From Diphasiastrum complanatum (taxonomy: Eukaryota > Streptophyta > Lycopodiopsida > Lycopodiales > Lycopodiaceae), in NCBI GenBank assembly GCA_029204225.1, contig CM055102.1, forward strand, positions 8,510,280 to 8,574,279: a stretch of 64,000 nt of DNA, in the 5' to 3' direction. Of the stretch, positions 1-11,105 are shown piece by piece. Under the pieces are notes generated by a model. The model did not search any database. It worked only from the letters and a program-made list of their open reading frames with translations, and had not been told where the DNA came from. Position 1 is the first letter of the stretch. Each line of letters starts with the position of its first letter. The position numbers were made by a program, and so were the translations under genes.

Positions 1-149
1 AGGTACACAGAAAAGCCTGCGAGAATTCATCTTATTCTAGTAAGTTGAAAAATGGGTTTAAGTGTCTAAAATTGAGGAAAATCATCAGTATCAGAAAAAC
101 TCGCAGACCATTCCATTGTTTCCAGAAGGTCATTTTACATCAATGATGA
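1..149. other. Unassigned left flank
   Basis: No coding or repeat signature is recognised. Two short words, GCGAGAATTC near 20 and ACTCGCAG near 100, resemble the CTCTCG words that cluster at 13616-13955. The target duplication of chromovirus A cannot be confirmed because its right LTR is cut off. Confidence 0.4.
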
Positions 150-1206
150 TGTTACATACCTATGTAACTAGCAGTACTTCAGACCCCTAATAGTCCATTT
201 AGTGTTGGGGTTAAATGGCAAGGTACCCTTAGGATTAAGGGTACGTGTCCTTGGATAAGGACAGACAAGTGACTATACCTTAGTTGGAGGTATGGAGTCA
301 CGTGACCCTTGGATAAGGAGTACCTTTAGTATTAAGGATATGTGTCTTAGATTAAAGTACTAGTGTCCTTGGTTAAGGACATGTAGGTGTCTATGCCTTG
401 GATGGAGGTATGGAACCTAGAGATGTGCTAGAAAGTCATTGGATGACTATTTTTCTAAACCTTGGGCCTCAACCTTAAATTATATCACTTTATTGGTCTA
501 GGACCAAAATATACTTGCACAACTTGGGCAATGAGACCTAGTAGGAGGGCGCCCTTCTAAAGTGTCCATCGAGTTCCCAACTCCTACAAGAAAGGCATTC
601 AAAGAGTCATAGGTTATGGAAGGAGTCTCTTGACATTCCACAAGTCTATGGAGGCTCTTGGAGATTCTTTAACTCCCCTAGGCTTCTCTCTCTCTCATTG
701 GATGAGCATTGAACTCCATTGTGCATTGGAGGGGTCTATGGGCCATCTATATGAAGGTAGTAGGGCGTCCATTGGGAGGGGGATTTACTTTGCTTATGCT
801 CTAGTGTTGCTACTAGTGTGTAGAGTGCTTTCTTGTGGTAGTATGCTTGAGGTTTGGATCTTGTTTATGGTATGGGACATAAGTAGGGTTTGGATCTTGA
901 GTATGCTATGGAGTGTTGTGGTATGCTTGTGATTTGTTTATGGTTAGCAAGGGGTTGCTAGATAGGTCTTGCTTGGAGTTTGTAGGTATGGTTGGGTGGT
1001 GAATACTTGAGGTCAGCTTGTTATCTATCTTTGTGTTTAAAGAGTAGGGACACAGGTGAAGTCTTTGGAGGCTTGCAGATCCTTACTTGCAGGTAGAGGC
1101 ATCATAGCTTGGAGTTGGGGAGCATCTTGAAGCTTGCAGGTTGCTTGGAGGACATTTGGAAGCTCTACCTTGGATTTGGAGGACTTCTTCACCTCTACTT
1201 GTAAAA
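150..1206 (+). repeat. 5' LTR of chromovirus A
   Basis: It starts TGTTACATACC and ends a base or two before the primer site at 1208. Its first 750 bases align with 6006-6905. It holds many short imperfect repeats around the words CCTTGGATAAGG, CCTTAGGATTAAGGG and TAGGTGTCTATGCC, a feature kept in the other copies. The end is about ACTTGTAAA rather than a clean CA, judged against the other copies at 38721 and 59274. Small open frames inside it have no recognisable product. Confidence 0.9.
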
Positions 1207-1207
1207 G

Positions 1208-1219
1208 TGGTATCAGAGC
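1208..1219 (+). other. Primer-binding site of chromovirus A
   Basis: TGGTATCAGAGC is complementary to the 3' end of plant initiator-Met tRNA, the usual minus-strand primer of plant LTR retrotransposons. It follows the LTR directly. The minus-strand copy near 59261 has one change (TCG for TGG). Confidence 0.93.
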
Positions 1220-2229
1220 TAGACAAAGGATGGTAACCTTTCTAACTTTCTTCAAGTTCTATTAAGATCACCAACTAAATTTTTTTTTGGAGAAGATTAT
1301 AGGCTTGTAGTTGAAGTATCTAGTTCTCTTTGGAAGAGAGTAGTGATGCTTATAGAATTGTTTAGGGGCTGATTTTTTTATCATGTTAGAGAAGTTTTAA
1401 AGTGGGCTTTGGGTTTTTAAAAGTTCTGAAAAAAAATTTGTGGGAAGGGTAGAGGAAGTCTTTCTCTACATACACAGATTTTTTTTGGCAAAAAGATTGA
1501 TTCTAGCTTTGTGTTTTGATCAAAACTAGTGTTTTTTTTTGCATAAATGAAGTGTTTGAAGTTCTGATTTTCATTTTGAAGTTCTATTTTTTAGACCTGT
1601 AAATATGAAAATCAGATATGAAAAGTGAAGTTTTCATTCAAACTTCATTAGTTACATCTTTATATCTTCTAATTTCATGAAGATGGCAATGTAGGAAGGG
1701 AATGGTAGTGTAACTTTGTGTATAAAACAAGTTTTGAAATTCTGTGTTTTGTCATTTTAAAGTTCTGATTTTCAGATCTGTAAATCTGAAAATCAGATTG
1801 GAAAATTGAAGTTTTCATAAAGCTTCATTAGTTATCCATTTCTAGACACTAGTTTTTTGGTTTTGGAAATCTAAAATAGTGAGAAATGTGAAAACTTTGG
1901 TTGCTTTTGAAATGACAAATGAAATTGAAATGAGAATGAGAACTTTATGTAAACATTAGCTTGGATTGGTTAATTGAAGTTTACATAAAGATTTGATTTT
2001 CATTTTTGTTTTTGATTAAGGCAAATGTAGCTGCTTGTTGTTTTTTTCTTAAGCTTGGATTAAACTTGCAAATAGTAGGCTTGGATTGAGCTTACAAACA
2101 ATAAGATTGAATGAATAGAAGTAAATGATTTTTATTTGCATTGGATGTAACAATTGAAGGATTTCTATCATTCTAATTTGAGCATTTGTTGTTGTATTTG
2201 CATAATAGGAAAACACACAAGCAACCCCA
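1220..2229 (+). other. Untranslated leader of chromovirus A with hairpins
   Basis: About 1 kb of AT-rich leader lies between primer site and gag. It contains a near-repeat at 1561-1690 and 1761-1860. The second unit has a perfect 13-base stem, CTGATTTTCAGAT and ATCTGAAAATCAG, around a 6-base loop (1765-1796). The first unit has a decayed form of the same hairpin. The same leader sequence is present at 34450-34738 and, reversed, at 58240-59260. No open frame of note. Confidence 0.7.
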
Positions 2230-3149
2230 ATGGATCAAACCAATGAAACCCAACATTTGATCCATCAAACCCATCCAATGTGGCACAAGCTCTTGAATTT
2301 TTATACCAACAAATTCAAGCCACTAATAAGCAGCTTCTTGAAACTAATAAAAGAAACTAAGACTTAGAATCTAGGTTAGCCAATCAAAAGAAGCATGTAG
2401 TTCCACCTTCTGTAAAAGTGTTTAAGGGGGAGAAGAAAAATAGGAACTTACAAGTGGTAAGTTCTTGGCTAAATGTTTGGAACAAATACTTTGTCATGAA
2501 CCAATTCTCTGAATCTGAAAAGTTATCCACTGTCACCATGTTCCTTGAAGGAAGAGCTTTAGTTTGGTGGGATGACTTAGTTGCAAAGGGCAATCAACCT
2601 TGTACATGAGATGGTTTTTGCAAGCTTTTTAGGGATTATTTTTTACCACTTTTAGATGACTATGAACACTTCCAAAAGTTGAGTCATCTAACCATGAATA
2701 AAAGTTTGGAACAATTTATTCAAGATTTTCATGAGTACCTGAATCCACTTTATAGTGATATTCCGCCTAAGGTACAAATGTTAATGTTTATTGATGGGTT
2801 ACCAAAAGATTATCAAGTGGATGTTCGTAGGAACCATCCAAAAACCCTAGAAAATGCTATTAGAGCTGCAAAATACTTTGATGACACACCTAAGCCACCT
2901 AGGGGTCAACAGCCTCATGAGCAAAAAAAAGGTTTTCAATTTAAGAGGAAGAATAGAGAAGTTGTTAATGAAACACATCCCAATTCCAACAATCCTAAGA
3001 AAACCAAGAAAATTTTTAAAAACCATCATGGTGGCAATGATAAAGCTGAAGCTCGCAAGAAGAACCTGTGCTTCAAGTGCAATGGCGAGGGTCACCTTGC
3101 ACGTGATTGCGTCAAAAAACAAGCTTCAACCTCAGGTAATATATCATGA
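2230..3149 (+). pseudogene. gag: gag of chromovirus A (capsid and nucleocapsid), broken
   Basis: Gag forms the virus-like particle that packages element RNA. The likely start is the ATG at 2230, the same site as in the minus-strand copy at 58239. The N-terminal stretch shifts frame near 2280, and stops occur near 2370 (TAA) and 2607 (TGA). Past these, the retrotransposon gag fold is recognisable from words such as FLEGRALVWWDD and HLTMNKSLEQFIQDF (2540-2740), followed by a basic region. One CCHC zinc knuckle, CFKCNGEGHLARDC, lies at 3069-3110 and would bind RNA. The frame ends at 3149, and protease follows in another frame. The family is clear; the gene is inactive. Confidence 0.88.
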
Positions 3150-3158
3150 AATAATGAG

Positions 3159-3505
3159 ATGGATGTTTGTTTCCTTAGTTCTTTAGTTTTTGGTCCTAAT
3201 GACCTTATTTGCATTAAAGGTAAAGTTAATGATCAAGTTGTTAATGTTCTTTTTGACACGGGATCCACTCATAACTTTATTATTGTAAATTTGGTGCAGA
3301 CGCTAAACCTTCCTACCAAAAAAAGTGAGAAAAAATACCGTGTGACAATGGCATCGGGAAGTAATTCCGATTTGATGGATTTTATTGTTCCTGATGTAGA
3401 ATTGCACATTCAGGATTATTCTGAAAAACTAGAATTCCATGCTGTTCAATTAGCTATGTAGATATTGTTCTTGGGCAACAATGACATTTTGATAAGAACA
3501 AATAA
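3159..3505 (+). pseudogene. Aspartic protease of chromovirus A, broken
   Basis: The retroviral-type aspartic protease would cleave the Gag-Pol polyprotein. The catalytic motif LFDTGSTHNFI sits at about 3250-3282. The frame stops at 3461 (TAG), where related elements read on through the ILG-type flap and C-terminal motif. A decayed version of that motif is visible just after the stop, at 3462-3480. The first codons overlap the sequence after the gag stop, so gag and pol are in different frames here; whether by decay or original design cannot be told. Confidence 0.82.
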
Positions 3506-4360
3506 TTGAGAATTGATTTTGTTGAGAAATCTTTATCTTTTATACATGAGAATTCTTTAATTAAGATCAAGGCTAGTTTAAGTACTGACGCTAAAAATGT
3601 TAACTCTTATTCTAAACGGGAACTTAATTCTATTATGAAGAATTCTGATTTTAAAGTTTATTTATGTTTTCATAATGATATCATTTGCTGCAATAATGAA
3701 GAACTTAACATAAATGTCATGAATATACCCAGTGAGAACACTACAGAATTTGAAGCCTATAATGAACTTAGGCAGGAATTCAATGATGTTTTTTTAGACC
3801 TTCCTGTAGGTTTACCATCAGAAAGGACAGTTGATCATAAAATTGACCTAATACTTGGAGCAATTCCAATCGCACAGCATCCTTATAGGATGAGTGCATC
3901 GGAAGAGGCTGATGTAAATAGACAATTACATGATTACCTGAAAAAGGGGTGGGTACAACCTAGTAAGTCTCCTTGGGCATCACCAATGGTTCTGGTGGCC
4001 AAGAAGGATGAGACTATAAGGTTTTGCGTCGACTATAAGAAATTGTACAAGGTAACCGTTAAGAATAGATACCCACTGTCGCGAATGGATGATCTAATAG
4101 ACTATCTTGGTGGTGCTGGGTACTTTACCAAAATAGATCTAAGATTGGGCTACCATCAGATATGCATTAAGGTAGAAGATATACCAAAAACTGGGTTTCG
4201 AACTGGCTTTGGTCACTACGAATATTTGGTGTTGCCTTTTGGTTTGACCAATGCACCGACAACTTTCCAACAAATGATGAACGATTTGTTTAGGCCATAT
4301 TTGGGAAGATTCGTAGTAGTATTCTTAGATGATATCTTAGTGTTTTTGGAGGTAAGCTAG
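3506..4360 (+). pseudogene. Reverse transcriptase of chromovirus A, truncated
   Basis: This frame holds the spacer after protease and the fingers and palm of a Ty3/gypsy RT. Clear blocks are [77 protein letters not shown] and the active site FLDDILVF (usually YLDDILVY), at about 4322-4347. Directly after the active site the sequence jumps to the end of RNase H. The RT thumb, the connection and most of RNase H are therefore missing, probably 0.6-0.8 kb. Polymerase activity is not possible from this copy. Confidence 0.92.
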
Positions 4361-5663
4361 ATGGGCTGAGCTGATGCAAATCTTTGACTTTTCTATACGT
4401 TATTGTAAAGGAAGTCAAAATACTCTAGCGGATGCTTTGAGTCGGTTACCGGTTATTAATCAGTTGTGCTTTACTGTTATAGAACCGGAGTTGTTTCAGT
4501 CTCTTCAAGGACTATATGAGTCCGATCCTTTTTTTGGAAAGTATTGGCAACAAGTACTTTCGGGGGTCGATTCAGGGTTGCAAGATTCCTCGAATCAGAG
4601 AAAGACTGAAATAAATTTCCTAATTCAAAACAGGATTTTGTTTCGTAAAGGAAAGGTGTGTGTACCGGAGAATGACACTGTAAGGGCCTAAATCTTGCAT
4701 GAGTGTCATGATAGTCCATGCGCAGGACATCCGGTTATACAAAGAACACTTGACTTAGTTCGAAGGCAATTTTGGTGGCTTAAGATGAAAAGTCAAGTAG
4801 AGGCCTATGTACTTAAATGTACTAAGTGCCAGTTAAATAAAGCAGAGAGGCTAAAAGCTAGTGGCCTATTACATCCTTTAGATATTTCTACCGGAAAGTG
4901 GAAAAGTATATCTATGGATTTTGTGGTCGGGCTTCCACGTATAGGGAAGGGCCACGATTTGGTTTGGGTCATTGTTGACAGACTTACGAAGTTTGTTCAA
5001 TTTATCCCAATGAAAACTACTGTTAAAGCTTCAGAACTAGCTCAACTGTTTGTTGAGAAGCTTTTTCGACTATACGGGCTGCCTTGCGATATTGTCAATG
5101 ATCGTGACCCAAAATTCACTGGGAATTTTTGGCAAGCAGTATTTGAAAAGTTGGAAAAGTTGGAAAAGTTGGAAACAACTTTAAGTTTGAGTTCTACAGA
5201 TCATTCGGAATCAGACGGTCAAACGGAAAAGACCAATCAGACGATGGAGGATATGCTTCGAGCATATGTGGGCCATCGACAATCTGATTGGGAACAGTAC
5301 CTTCCACTGGTGGAATTTGCATATAACAGTGCAAAACATTCAGCGACCGGATTCAGCCCTTTCATGCTTATGTATGGTTTTCAACCTCGATCACCAATCA
5401 GTGTTGGCATGAAAAACCTACAAGTGCAAGCCGCAACTGATTTCCTTGCGGATATGCAAGAAATGTTACAGTTGGCTAAAGATAGCATAAGAAGTGCCCA
5501 TGACAGGGCAAGACACTATGCTGATCTATCTCGAAAGCACAAGGTATTCATGGTCAACGACTGGGTGTTTTTGAGAGTCCCTAGTCACTCTAGGGGCTTG
5601 AAAACTATTAAGTGTGCAAAGTTGCGCCTAGGTATTGCGGTCCTTTTAAGGTTATCCAAGTGA
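4361..5663 (+). pseudogene. RNase H end and integrase of chromovirus A, broken
   Basis: The stretch opens with the final RNase H block (RWAELMQIFDF, then ADALSRL near 4430). After a TAA near 4690 comes integrase, which inserts element DNA into the chromosome. Its parts are an HHCC zinc finger at about 4696-4840, first Asp in SMDFVVGLP (about 4915), second Asp in VNDRDPKFTGNFW (about 5095-5130), and Glu in SDGQTEKTNQ (about 5210-5240). A 9-bp unit repeated three times at about 5146-5175 lengthens the VFEKLE segment in frame between the last two catalytic residues. A frameshift near 5610 separates the C-terminal part. Confidence 0.93.
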
Positions 5664-5989
5664 TAAACAAGGTCGCATACAAACTAGACCTTCCAGCTAA
5701 CGTTGAAATTCATCATGTTTTCCACGTTAGTAAGTTGAAACCCTCGTTGGGGGTTGGGGAGACTCTGGTCCCTGTGGAAGATCTAGAGGAACTTCTTCGT
5801 GATGAGTCCGTGAGTGGACCACCTGAACCCGAGGCGATTGTTAATAGCCGGTAGAGAACTCTACGGAGTAGAGTGCTTCGAGAATGTTTAGTCAGGTGGA
5901 GGGGCAAATCAGAAGAGGAAGATACCTGGGAAAAGGAGCCTGATCTCCAGGAGAATTTTCTAAATTTTTTCCTACGAGGAAAAATTTAA
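5612..5989 (+). pseudogene. Integrase C-terminus with chromodomain, chromovirus A
   Basis: Continuing integrase after the frameshift, this frame reads RYCGPFKVIQVINKVAYKL and HHVFHVSKLKPSLG, the GPF/Y module. After a TAG near 5854 comes a chromodomain-like end: VLRECLVRWRGKSEEEDTW, with the aromatic and acidic residues expected of the fold. Chromodomains guide integration toward particular chromatin. The same C-terminus recurs on the minus strand at 39676-39905. The frame ends at the TAA near 5989, just before the polypurine tract. Confidence 0.88.
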
Positions 5990-5990
5990 G

Positions 5991-6005
5991 TTTAGGGGAA
6001 AGGAA
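5991..6005 (+). other. Polypurine tract of chromovirus A
   Basis: TTTAGGGGAAAGGAA lies immediately before the 3' LTR. It would prime plus-strand DNA synthesis. The equivalent on the minus strand lies at 39660-39680. Confidence 0.85.
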
Positions 6006-6905
6006 TGTTACATACCTATGTAACTAGCAGTACTTCAGACCCTTAATAGTCCATTTAGTGTTGGGGGCTAAATAGCAAGGTACCATTAGGATTAAGGGTA
6101 TGTGTCCTTGGATAAGGACAGACAAGTGACTATACCTTAGTTGGAGGTATGGAGTCACGTGACCCTTGGATAAGGGGTACCCTTAGTATTAAGGGTAGGT
6201 GTATTAGATTAAGGTACTAGTGTCCTTGGTTAAGGACAGATCGGTGTCTATGCCTTGGATGAAGGTATGGAACCTAGAGAGGTGCTAGAAATCATTGGAT
6301 GACTATTTTTCTAAACCTTGGGCCTCAACCTTGAACCATATCATTTTATTGGTCTAGGACCAAAGTATATTTACACAACTTGGGCAATGAGACCTAGTAG
6401 GAGGACGCCCTTCTAAAGTGTCCATTGAGTTTCCAACTCCCACAAGAAAGACATTCAAAGAGTCATAGGTTATGGAAGGAGTCTCTTGACATTCCATAAG
6501 TCTATGGAGGCTCTTGGAGATTCTTTAACTTCCCTAGGTTTCTCTCACTCTCATTGGATGAGCATGGAACTCCATTGTGCATTGGAGGGGTCCATAGGCC
6601 ATCTATATGAGGGTAGTAGGGCGCCCATTGTGGAGGAGAGATCTCTCTTGTTTGCTTGGCTTATGTTCTAGTGTTGCTACTAGTGTGTAGAGTGCTTTCT
6701 TGTGGTAGTATGCTTGAGGTTTGGATCTTGCTTATGGTATGGGACATAAGTAAGGTTTGGATCTTGAGTATGCCATGGAGTGTTGTGGTATGCTTGTGAT
6801 TTGTTTATGGTTACCAAGGGGGTGTTAGATAGGTCTTGCTTGGAGCTTGGATCTAGCTATGGTTGGGTGGTGAATACTTGAGGCCAGCTTGTTATTTATC
6901 TTTTG
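6006..6905 (+). repeat. 3' LTR of chromovirus A, truncated
   Basis: It begins TGTTACATACC and follows the 5' LTR to the phrase ending CTTGTTATTTATC near 6902. About 300 bases of the LTR end are missing. Small indels and substitutions against the 5' copy show it is an old insertion. Confidence 0.88.
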
Positions 6906-7559
6906 TGAAATAAGTTGTGAGGGCCGTGGCTTCCTGCGTGTATAAGCCCATAGCCCAATGAGCACTTGTAAATAATTTATTTTGAATAAACTAGACTTTC
7001 GGCCATGTAACTAAAATAATGTTAAAAGGCCAAAGTTTAAGTTAAGTTTGCTAAGTTTTGTAATTAGTTAAAAGTCAAAGTGGTGGTAGGTGGGGTGTCT
7101 TTCTTTGTGCACCATAGATTAGATTGTGTTTCTTTTGAAGGGTTAGGATTTGAATCATACCTTCTTGCAAGTAGCCAATAGGAAGCGAGGGGCAAAGATA
7201 AAAAGGCACCTCTTGTACACCATTTTCCATGCTAATAGAGAGGAGGAAACTCTACCACTTTGGAGAGCCAAGCATCTTCATGTGCTAATGTTTCATGCTC
7301 TTGCTATTATTGTGATTGCTTGTTATTTCCCATTTTCCATTGTTCTTGCTTTTAGTTGTTAATGGCTTCTCCATTAGTATGCAATGTTGAGCACATGAGC
7401 TAATATCTCTCTCTCTCTCTCTTTCTCTCTCCCCCATTCACCTCCATTTTGGATGATTAGTGTTAGGTGGGGCTAGAGTTAGTATTGTGTAGAGCAGCAT
7501 CTAAACTAGCAACTAAACTAAGTTAGTTTCCTATTCTTGTGTTCTAACCCTTTTGACAG
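6906..7559. other. Unassigned stretch, possible LTR-like promoter region
   Basis: Unrelated to the LTR it joins. It starts TGTGAAATAAG, contains GATAAAAAGG at about 7197 and a CT-rich run at 7409-7435, and is followed by a pol fragment in the same orientation. This could be the left LTR and leader of gypsy B, but no second copy or primer site is visible. Confidence 0.3.
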
Positions 7560-9066
7560 GTGGAGGACTGCTCACCGTCGACTTCCTATGCCCTACAATG
7601 TTGTGTCCGTTGTAGTATGGGTCTGTTCGTTGGGAGCGACATGTGCGCACCTGCATGGGATTTAAAAGAGATTTGGAAAGAATCTCAAGACTCCAATTCA
7701 GTTGTTTACCCTCGTTATAAGAAGCAAGGACAAATATTGTTGTATGACAATTCTAGAGTTATGCTTGCTCCTAAATCCAAGTTCATTCCGCAAGTATTAT
7801 ATGATCTAGACTCATCTCCAAGTGCTAGGCATATTGGAATGTTGAATGCATATCAAATCATCCGAAAGCTATTCAAATGGGTTGGTACGAAGAAAGCAAT
7901 ATATACGTATGTGCAGGAATGTATCCCTTGTCAAGTGAATAAGGTGGAACATGTCAAGCAACCAGGTTTATTGCATCCGCTATCTATTCTCACACAACGT
8001 CGGACAAGTATTAGCATGGATTTTATACCTTCTTTGCCACCGACGACTGAGAGATATGATGGTATCTATGTGGTGGTGGATCAGCTTTCAAAATTTGTAC
8101 ATTTCCTACCTTATAAAACTACTGTTAGTGCAGCCCAAGTAACACAAATATTCTTGAAGAATGTCTTCAAGTTACATGGAATACCGAAGAAGATAGTGAA
8201 TGATAGAGATAGCAGATTATTTCGACTTTTTGGAAGGTCTTAATGGACAAGTTGGGCACTAAATTGTGCTTAAGTACATCATTTCATCTAGAAACTGATG
8301 GACAAACAGAAAGGGTCAACCAATGGTTGGAGTGTTATTTGTGATATTTTGTTTCGGATCACCAGACAAAGTGGGTCAACTAGTTGTACCTCATCGAATT
8401 TTGTTATAATAGTACTCCACATGTGTCAATCAGTATGACACCTTTCTTTGCATTATATGTCCATGAACCATTACAACCCATTAGTGCGAATTTGTCGGAG
8501 GTTGTAGTCCAGCAGTTGTGGACGAAGTTCAGCACATGAATGATCTTTTGAGAGCCAATCGAGAACATATAAAAGCAGCACATATACGAATGAAGCAATA
8601 TCCTGATAAAAAATGGACTTTCTATGATTTTGTTGACGTGGATTTTGTGTATTTAAGGTTACAACCTTATAGATACACTAAGCTGAAGAAAACTCAAAGC
8701 GAAAAGTTAGCTTCCAGATTTTATAAACCCTTTAAGATTGTGAAGAAGATCGGAGAGTTGAATAATGAATTGGATCTACCATCAACAACTCGTATGCATC
8801 GTGTGTTCCATGTATCTCTTCTAAAGAGGAGTTTGGGAAAATACTCAACTACAACTGTTACCCTACCACCATTGGATCATGAAGGTAATATGGTTTTGGA
8901 ACCAGCCAAAATTGTTGGACATCGGGACAAGGTATTGCGGAATGGGAAGCTAATCAAAGAATATCTAATTTGTTGGAAGAACCTTCCTGATGAAGACAAT
9001 TCTTGGATCAACAGCTCGTTTATTCAGAAGTGGCCACGACTATTATCAGGAAGCTGTTGGAAATGA
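7560..9066 (+). pseudogene. Integrase and chromodomain of chromovirus B
   Basis: Recognisable sequence begins near 7650, in the spacer before integrase, followed by the zinc finger (ECIPCQVNK near 7915-7945). The first Asp is in SMDFIPSLPP (about 8013), the second in VNDRDSR (about 8197), and the Glu in TDGQTERVNQW (about 8295-8325) after a frameshift near 8220. Further stops lie near 8341 and 8380. From 8518 the C-terminal module continues: ASRFYKPFKIVKKIGE, HRVFHVSLLKRSLG, then a chromodomain with EYLICWKNLPDEDNSW at about 8960-9008. This is a second, clearly different chromovirus family. No gag, protease or RT of it remains in the window. Confidence 0.9.
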
Positions 9067-9669
9067 CATTCTTCATCGATACGATTTGAAATGTATCATT
9101 AGAGCTACTAAGCAGATGTCTTCATTTTGTAGGACAAAAATGTTTAAGGGAAATACGTACATCCATGCTTATACATGCAAGATAATATTCAATGTAAGCT
9201 TTGTAGGCCCAAAAGGAGCTATTAGCCTTAAGAACAAGGCGGTTATCTCTTTAGACCCTTCAAAGTAATTAATAAGGATAATAGGCACTAAGGGCATTAG
9301 GCTAAATAATACTTAACAAGGGTTAATTATCCTTCAAGATAGTTATGTTTAGTTAAGTAAGAGCATTGTCTATAACTAGACAAGAGACAACAATTTTTGA
9401 ATCTTTTGGCTCATTTGCAAGTGAGAGCTTCTAGCTTCCTTGTGAATGTGAGCCATAGGGATCTCCATTGCTAGGTCTCATGTGCCCTATCTACATGAAT
9501 CCAGGTTCATTTACATTGTTTTGTACTTTTTATTTCATTGCTAATGTGATTCCATTGAGATCTCATTGTTCTAGCTTTCTATGGATATGCTATTTTGAAT
9601 GCTTTGTACTTTTCTTGCTCTTAGCTTTACTTCTTTATAATTGTTAATTGCTTGGGATTTGGCACATGA
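9067..9669. other. Unassigned stretch sharing a 95-bp block with 14074-14170
   Basis: No coding sequence is recognised. Bases 9409-9500 (GGCTCATT ... GTCTCATGTGCC) are similar to 14074-14170, in the same orientation, so both may be pieces of one LTR family. The position after the chromodomain of B and before the gag of C fits an LTR, but its ends are not defined. Confidence 0.4.
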
Positions 9670-11105
9670 CAAAGGAAGTTCCTGGAAGATCCTTTTCTTA
9701 TATTAAGCAAAGTCAAGATAGGAAAAAGAGAAAGGGTTCGGGACTACATTGAACGGGTCAAATACCTAAGATCCGAATGCAACACAACACTGACTCCTGA
9801 TTATGTAGTGATCAAGTGGTTTCTTGCGGGATTACCACATAGCATCAGAAGAGAACTCAAATGATGGGAGCAGTACGCCACTTTGTAGGAAGCAATGGAA
9901 GATGTCATCAGAGAAGAGTATGAAGACTCAGACGATGAATCCTATCCGACCACCCATAATTCAACTCCCTTGATAGCATCAACCTCCAACACTTCCAATG
10001 TATCAACAATCTGCTGATGGAACAGATGACAAAGTTACACAAGCAGCAGATGGAACAATTGACGATACAGTTTGATCCAAAATTGAAGACCTTTCAAGAA
10101 ATTGTAGCACCAATTTTGAATCCACCAAAACAGATTCAGCTGCAATATCCTGAAGAGAAAACGTATGGTTTCCGGTTTGTACATAGAACCATGCCGCCAA
10201 CAAGAAGCCAAACTTCAAACTGACACAACGCTATTGCCATGTGTGCAATGTTTCATCGTACGAAAGAATGTTCTTCCGATTCAATTCCAGAATCATACAG
10301 CAGAAAAATGAATCAATACCAGACCTCTTATCTTTATCACCAGGGGGCCCAAATGCGGCACCACGGTATAGAGCGCTAGTGAATCAACAGCGCATGGCTT
10401 TACCTGCACCACCAGGGCTAGCTAACAACCTGTGAATTTGACAACAACGGAACAAAAATTGCCACTCCAAACTGAGCAGTAGTAGTCGTGGTACGGTCCG
10501 GATGAACCCTTTGTAGATCCAGCCATCAATGAATATTATGTGACCTATGCTGCTCAACCTCAACATCAAGGTGGTAGGATCTATCTCTGCTATGGATGTG
10601 GCCAAGGGCACAGAATTGCAGAATGTCCTCACAAGGGCATGTTTACACCCTTTTGTCGAGAATGCGAATACAGGCATTGCTACAAGAATTGCCCATTAAG
10701 ACCCAGAGCAAGAATTTGATCATAGTGCAATCGATAACAACTCCAAGAAGGATGCTACCATGGATTTCAATTCTCCGTGTTCCCGTACTGGTAGTTACGC
10801 GAGAACAAAAACGGAAGGAAGTGGCACCATCACCCCAATCTTTAGTATCATTGGCTAAGGATCTACCCTCAACTGCAGGACCATATCCTAATGTGAGGGA
10901 AGAAGGAAGACAATATCAGAAGATCCGCCATTGGATACAGAATGCACAGGCCGAGGAAGCAGCGTGCGCTAAAGAAAAACTGGTAGCACCTCTACCCTCG
11001 GAAGTACCAACACCACCAACCGACTCTCCATTAAGGACACATCCTAATGACTGTCTACACCATCACGAAGTACCATTTTACTTGGGTGAGCTTGAGGTTC
11101 CGTGA
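9670..11105 (+). pseudogene. gag: gag of gypsy C with zinc knuckles, heavily broken
   Basis: Reading across frames, the capsid domain is visible at about 9690-9930 (RVRDYIERVKYLRSEC, FLAGLPHSIRREL, REEYEDSDDESY). The nucleocapsid has a CCHC knuckle, CYGCGQGHRIAEC, at 10588-10626, and a second one, CRECEYRHCYKNC, at about 10652-10690. An earlier C-x2-C fragment lies near 10238. Beyond it, 10770-11105 reads as the basic, Pro-rich gag end. Several frameshifts and stops interrupt. A homologous gag piece sits on the minus strand at 31060-31490. This gag is unlike those of chromoviruses A and B. Confidence 0.75.

Larger units (their letters stand above)
150..6905 (+). mobile_element. Chromovirus A: Ty3/gypsy LTR retrotransposon, degraded
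   Basis: The order is 5' LTR, primer site, long leader, gag, protease, RT, RNase H remnant, integrase, chromodomain, polypurine tract and 3' LTR. That gene order, with integrase after RT and a terminal chromodomain, defines chromoviruses of the Ty3/gypsy superfamily. Both LTRs begin TGTTACATACC, and they carry several visible differences. The coding part has multiple stops, at least two frameshifts and a deletion from the RT active site into RNase H, so the copy cannot move by itself. The 3' LTR loses homology near 6905, where unrelated DNA begins. Further LTRs of the same family lie at 18183-18940 (minus), 33708-34450 (plus), 38721-39659 (minus) and 59274-60335 (minus). Confidence 0.93.

Noticed and set aside
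630-932. 100-codon open frame, repeated at 6486
   Set aside because: It lies inside the chromovirus LTR and recurs only because the LTR does; no domain, and the frame is not kept in the other copies.
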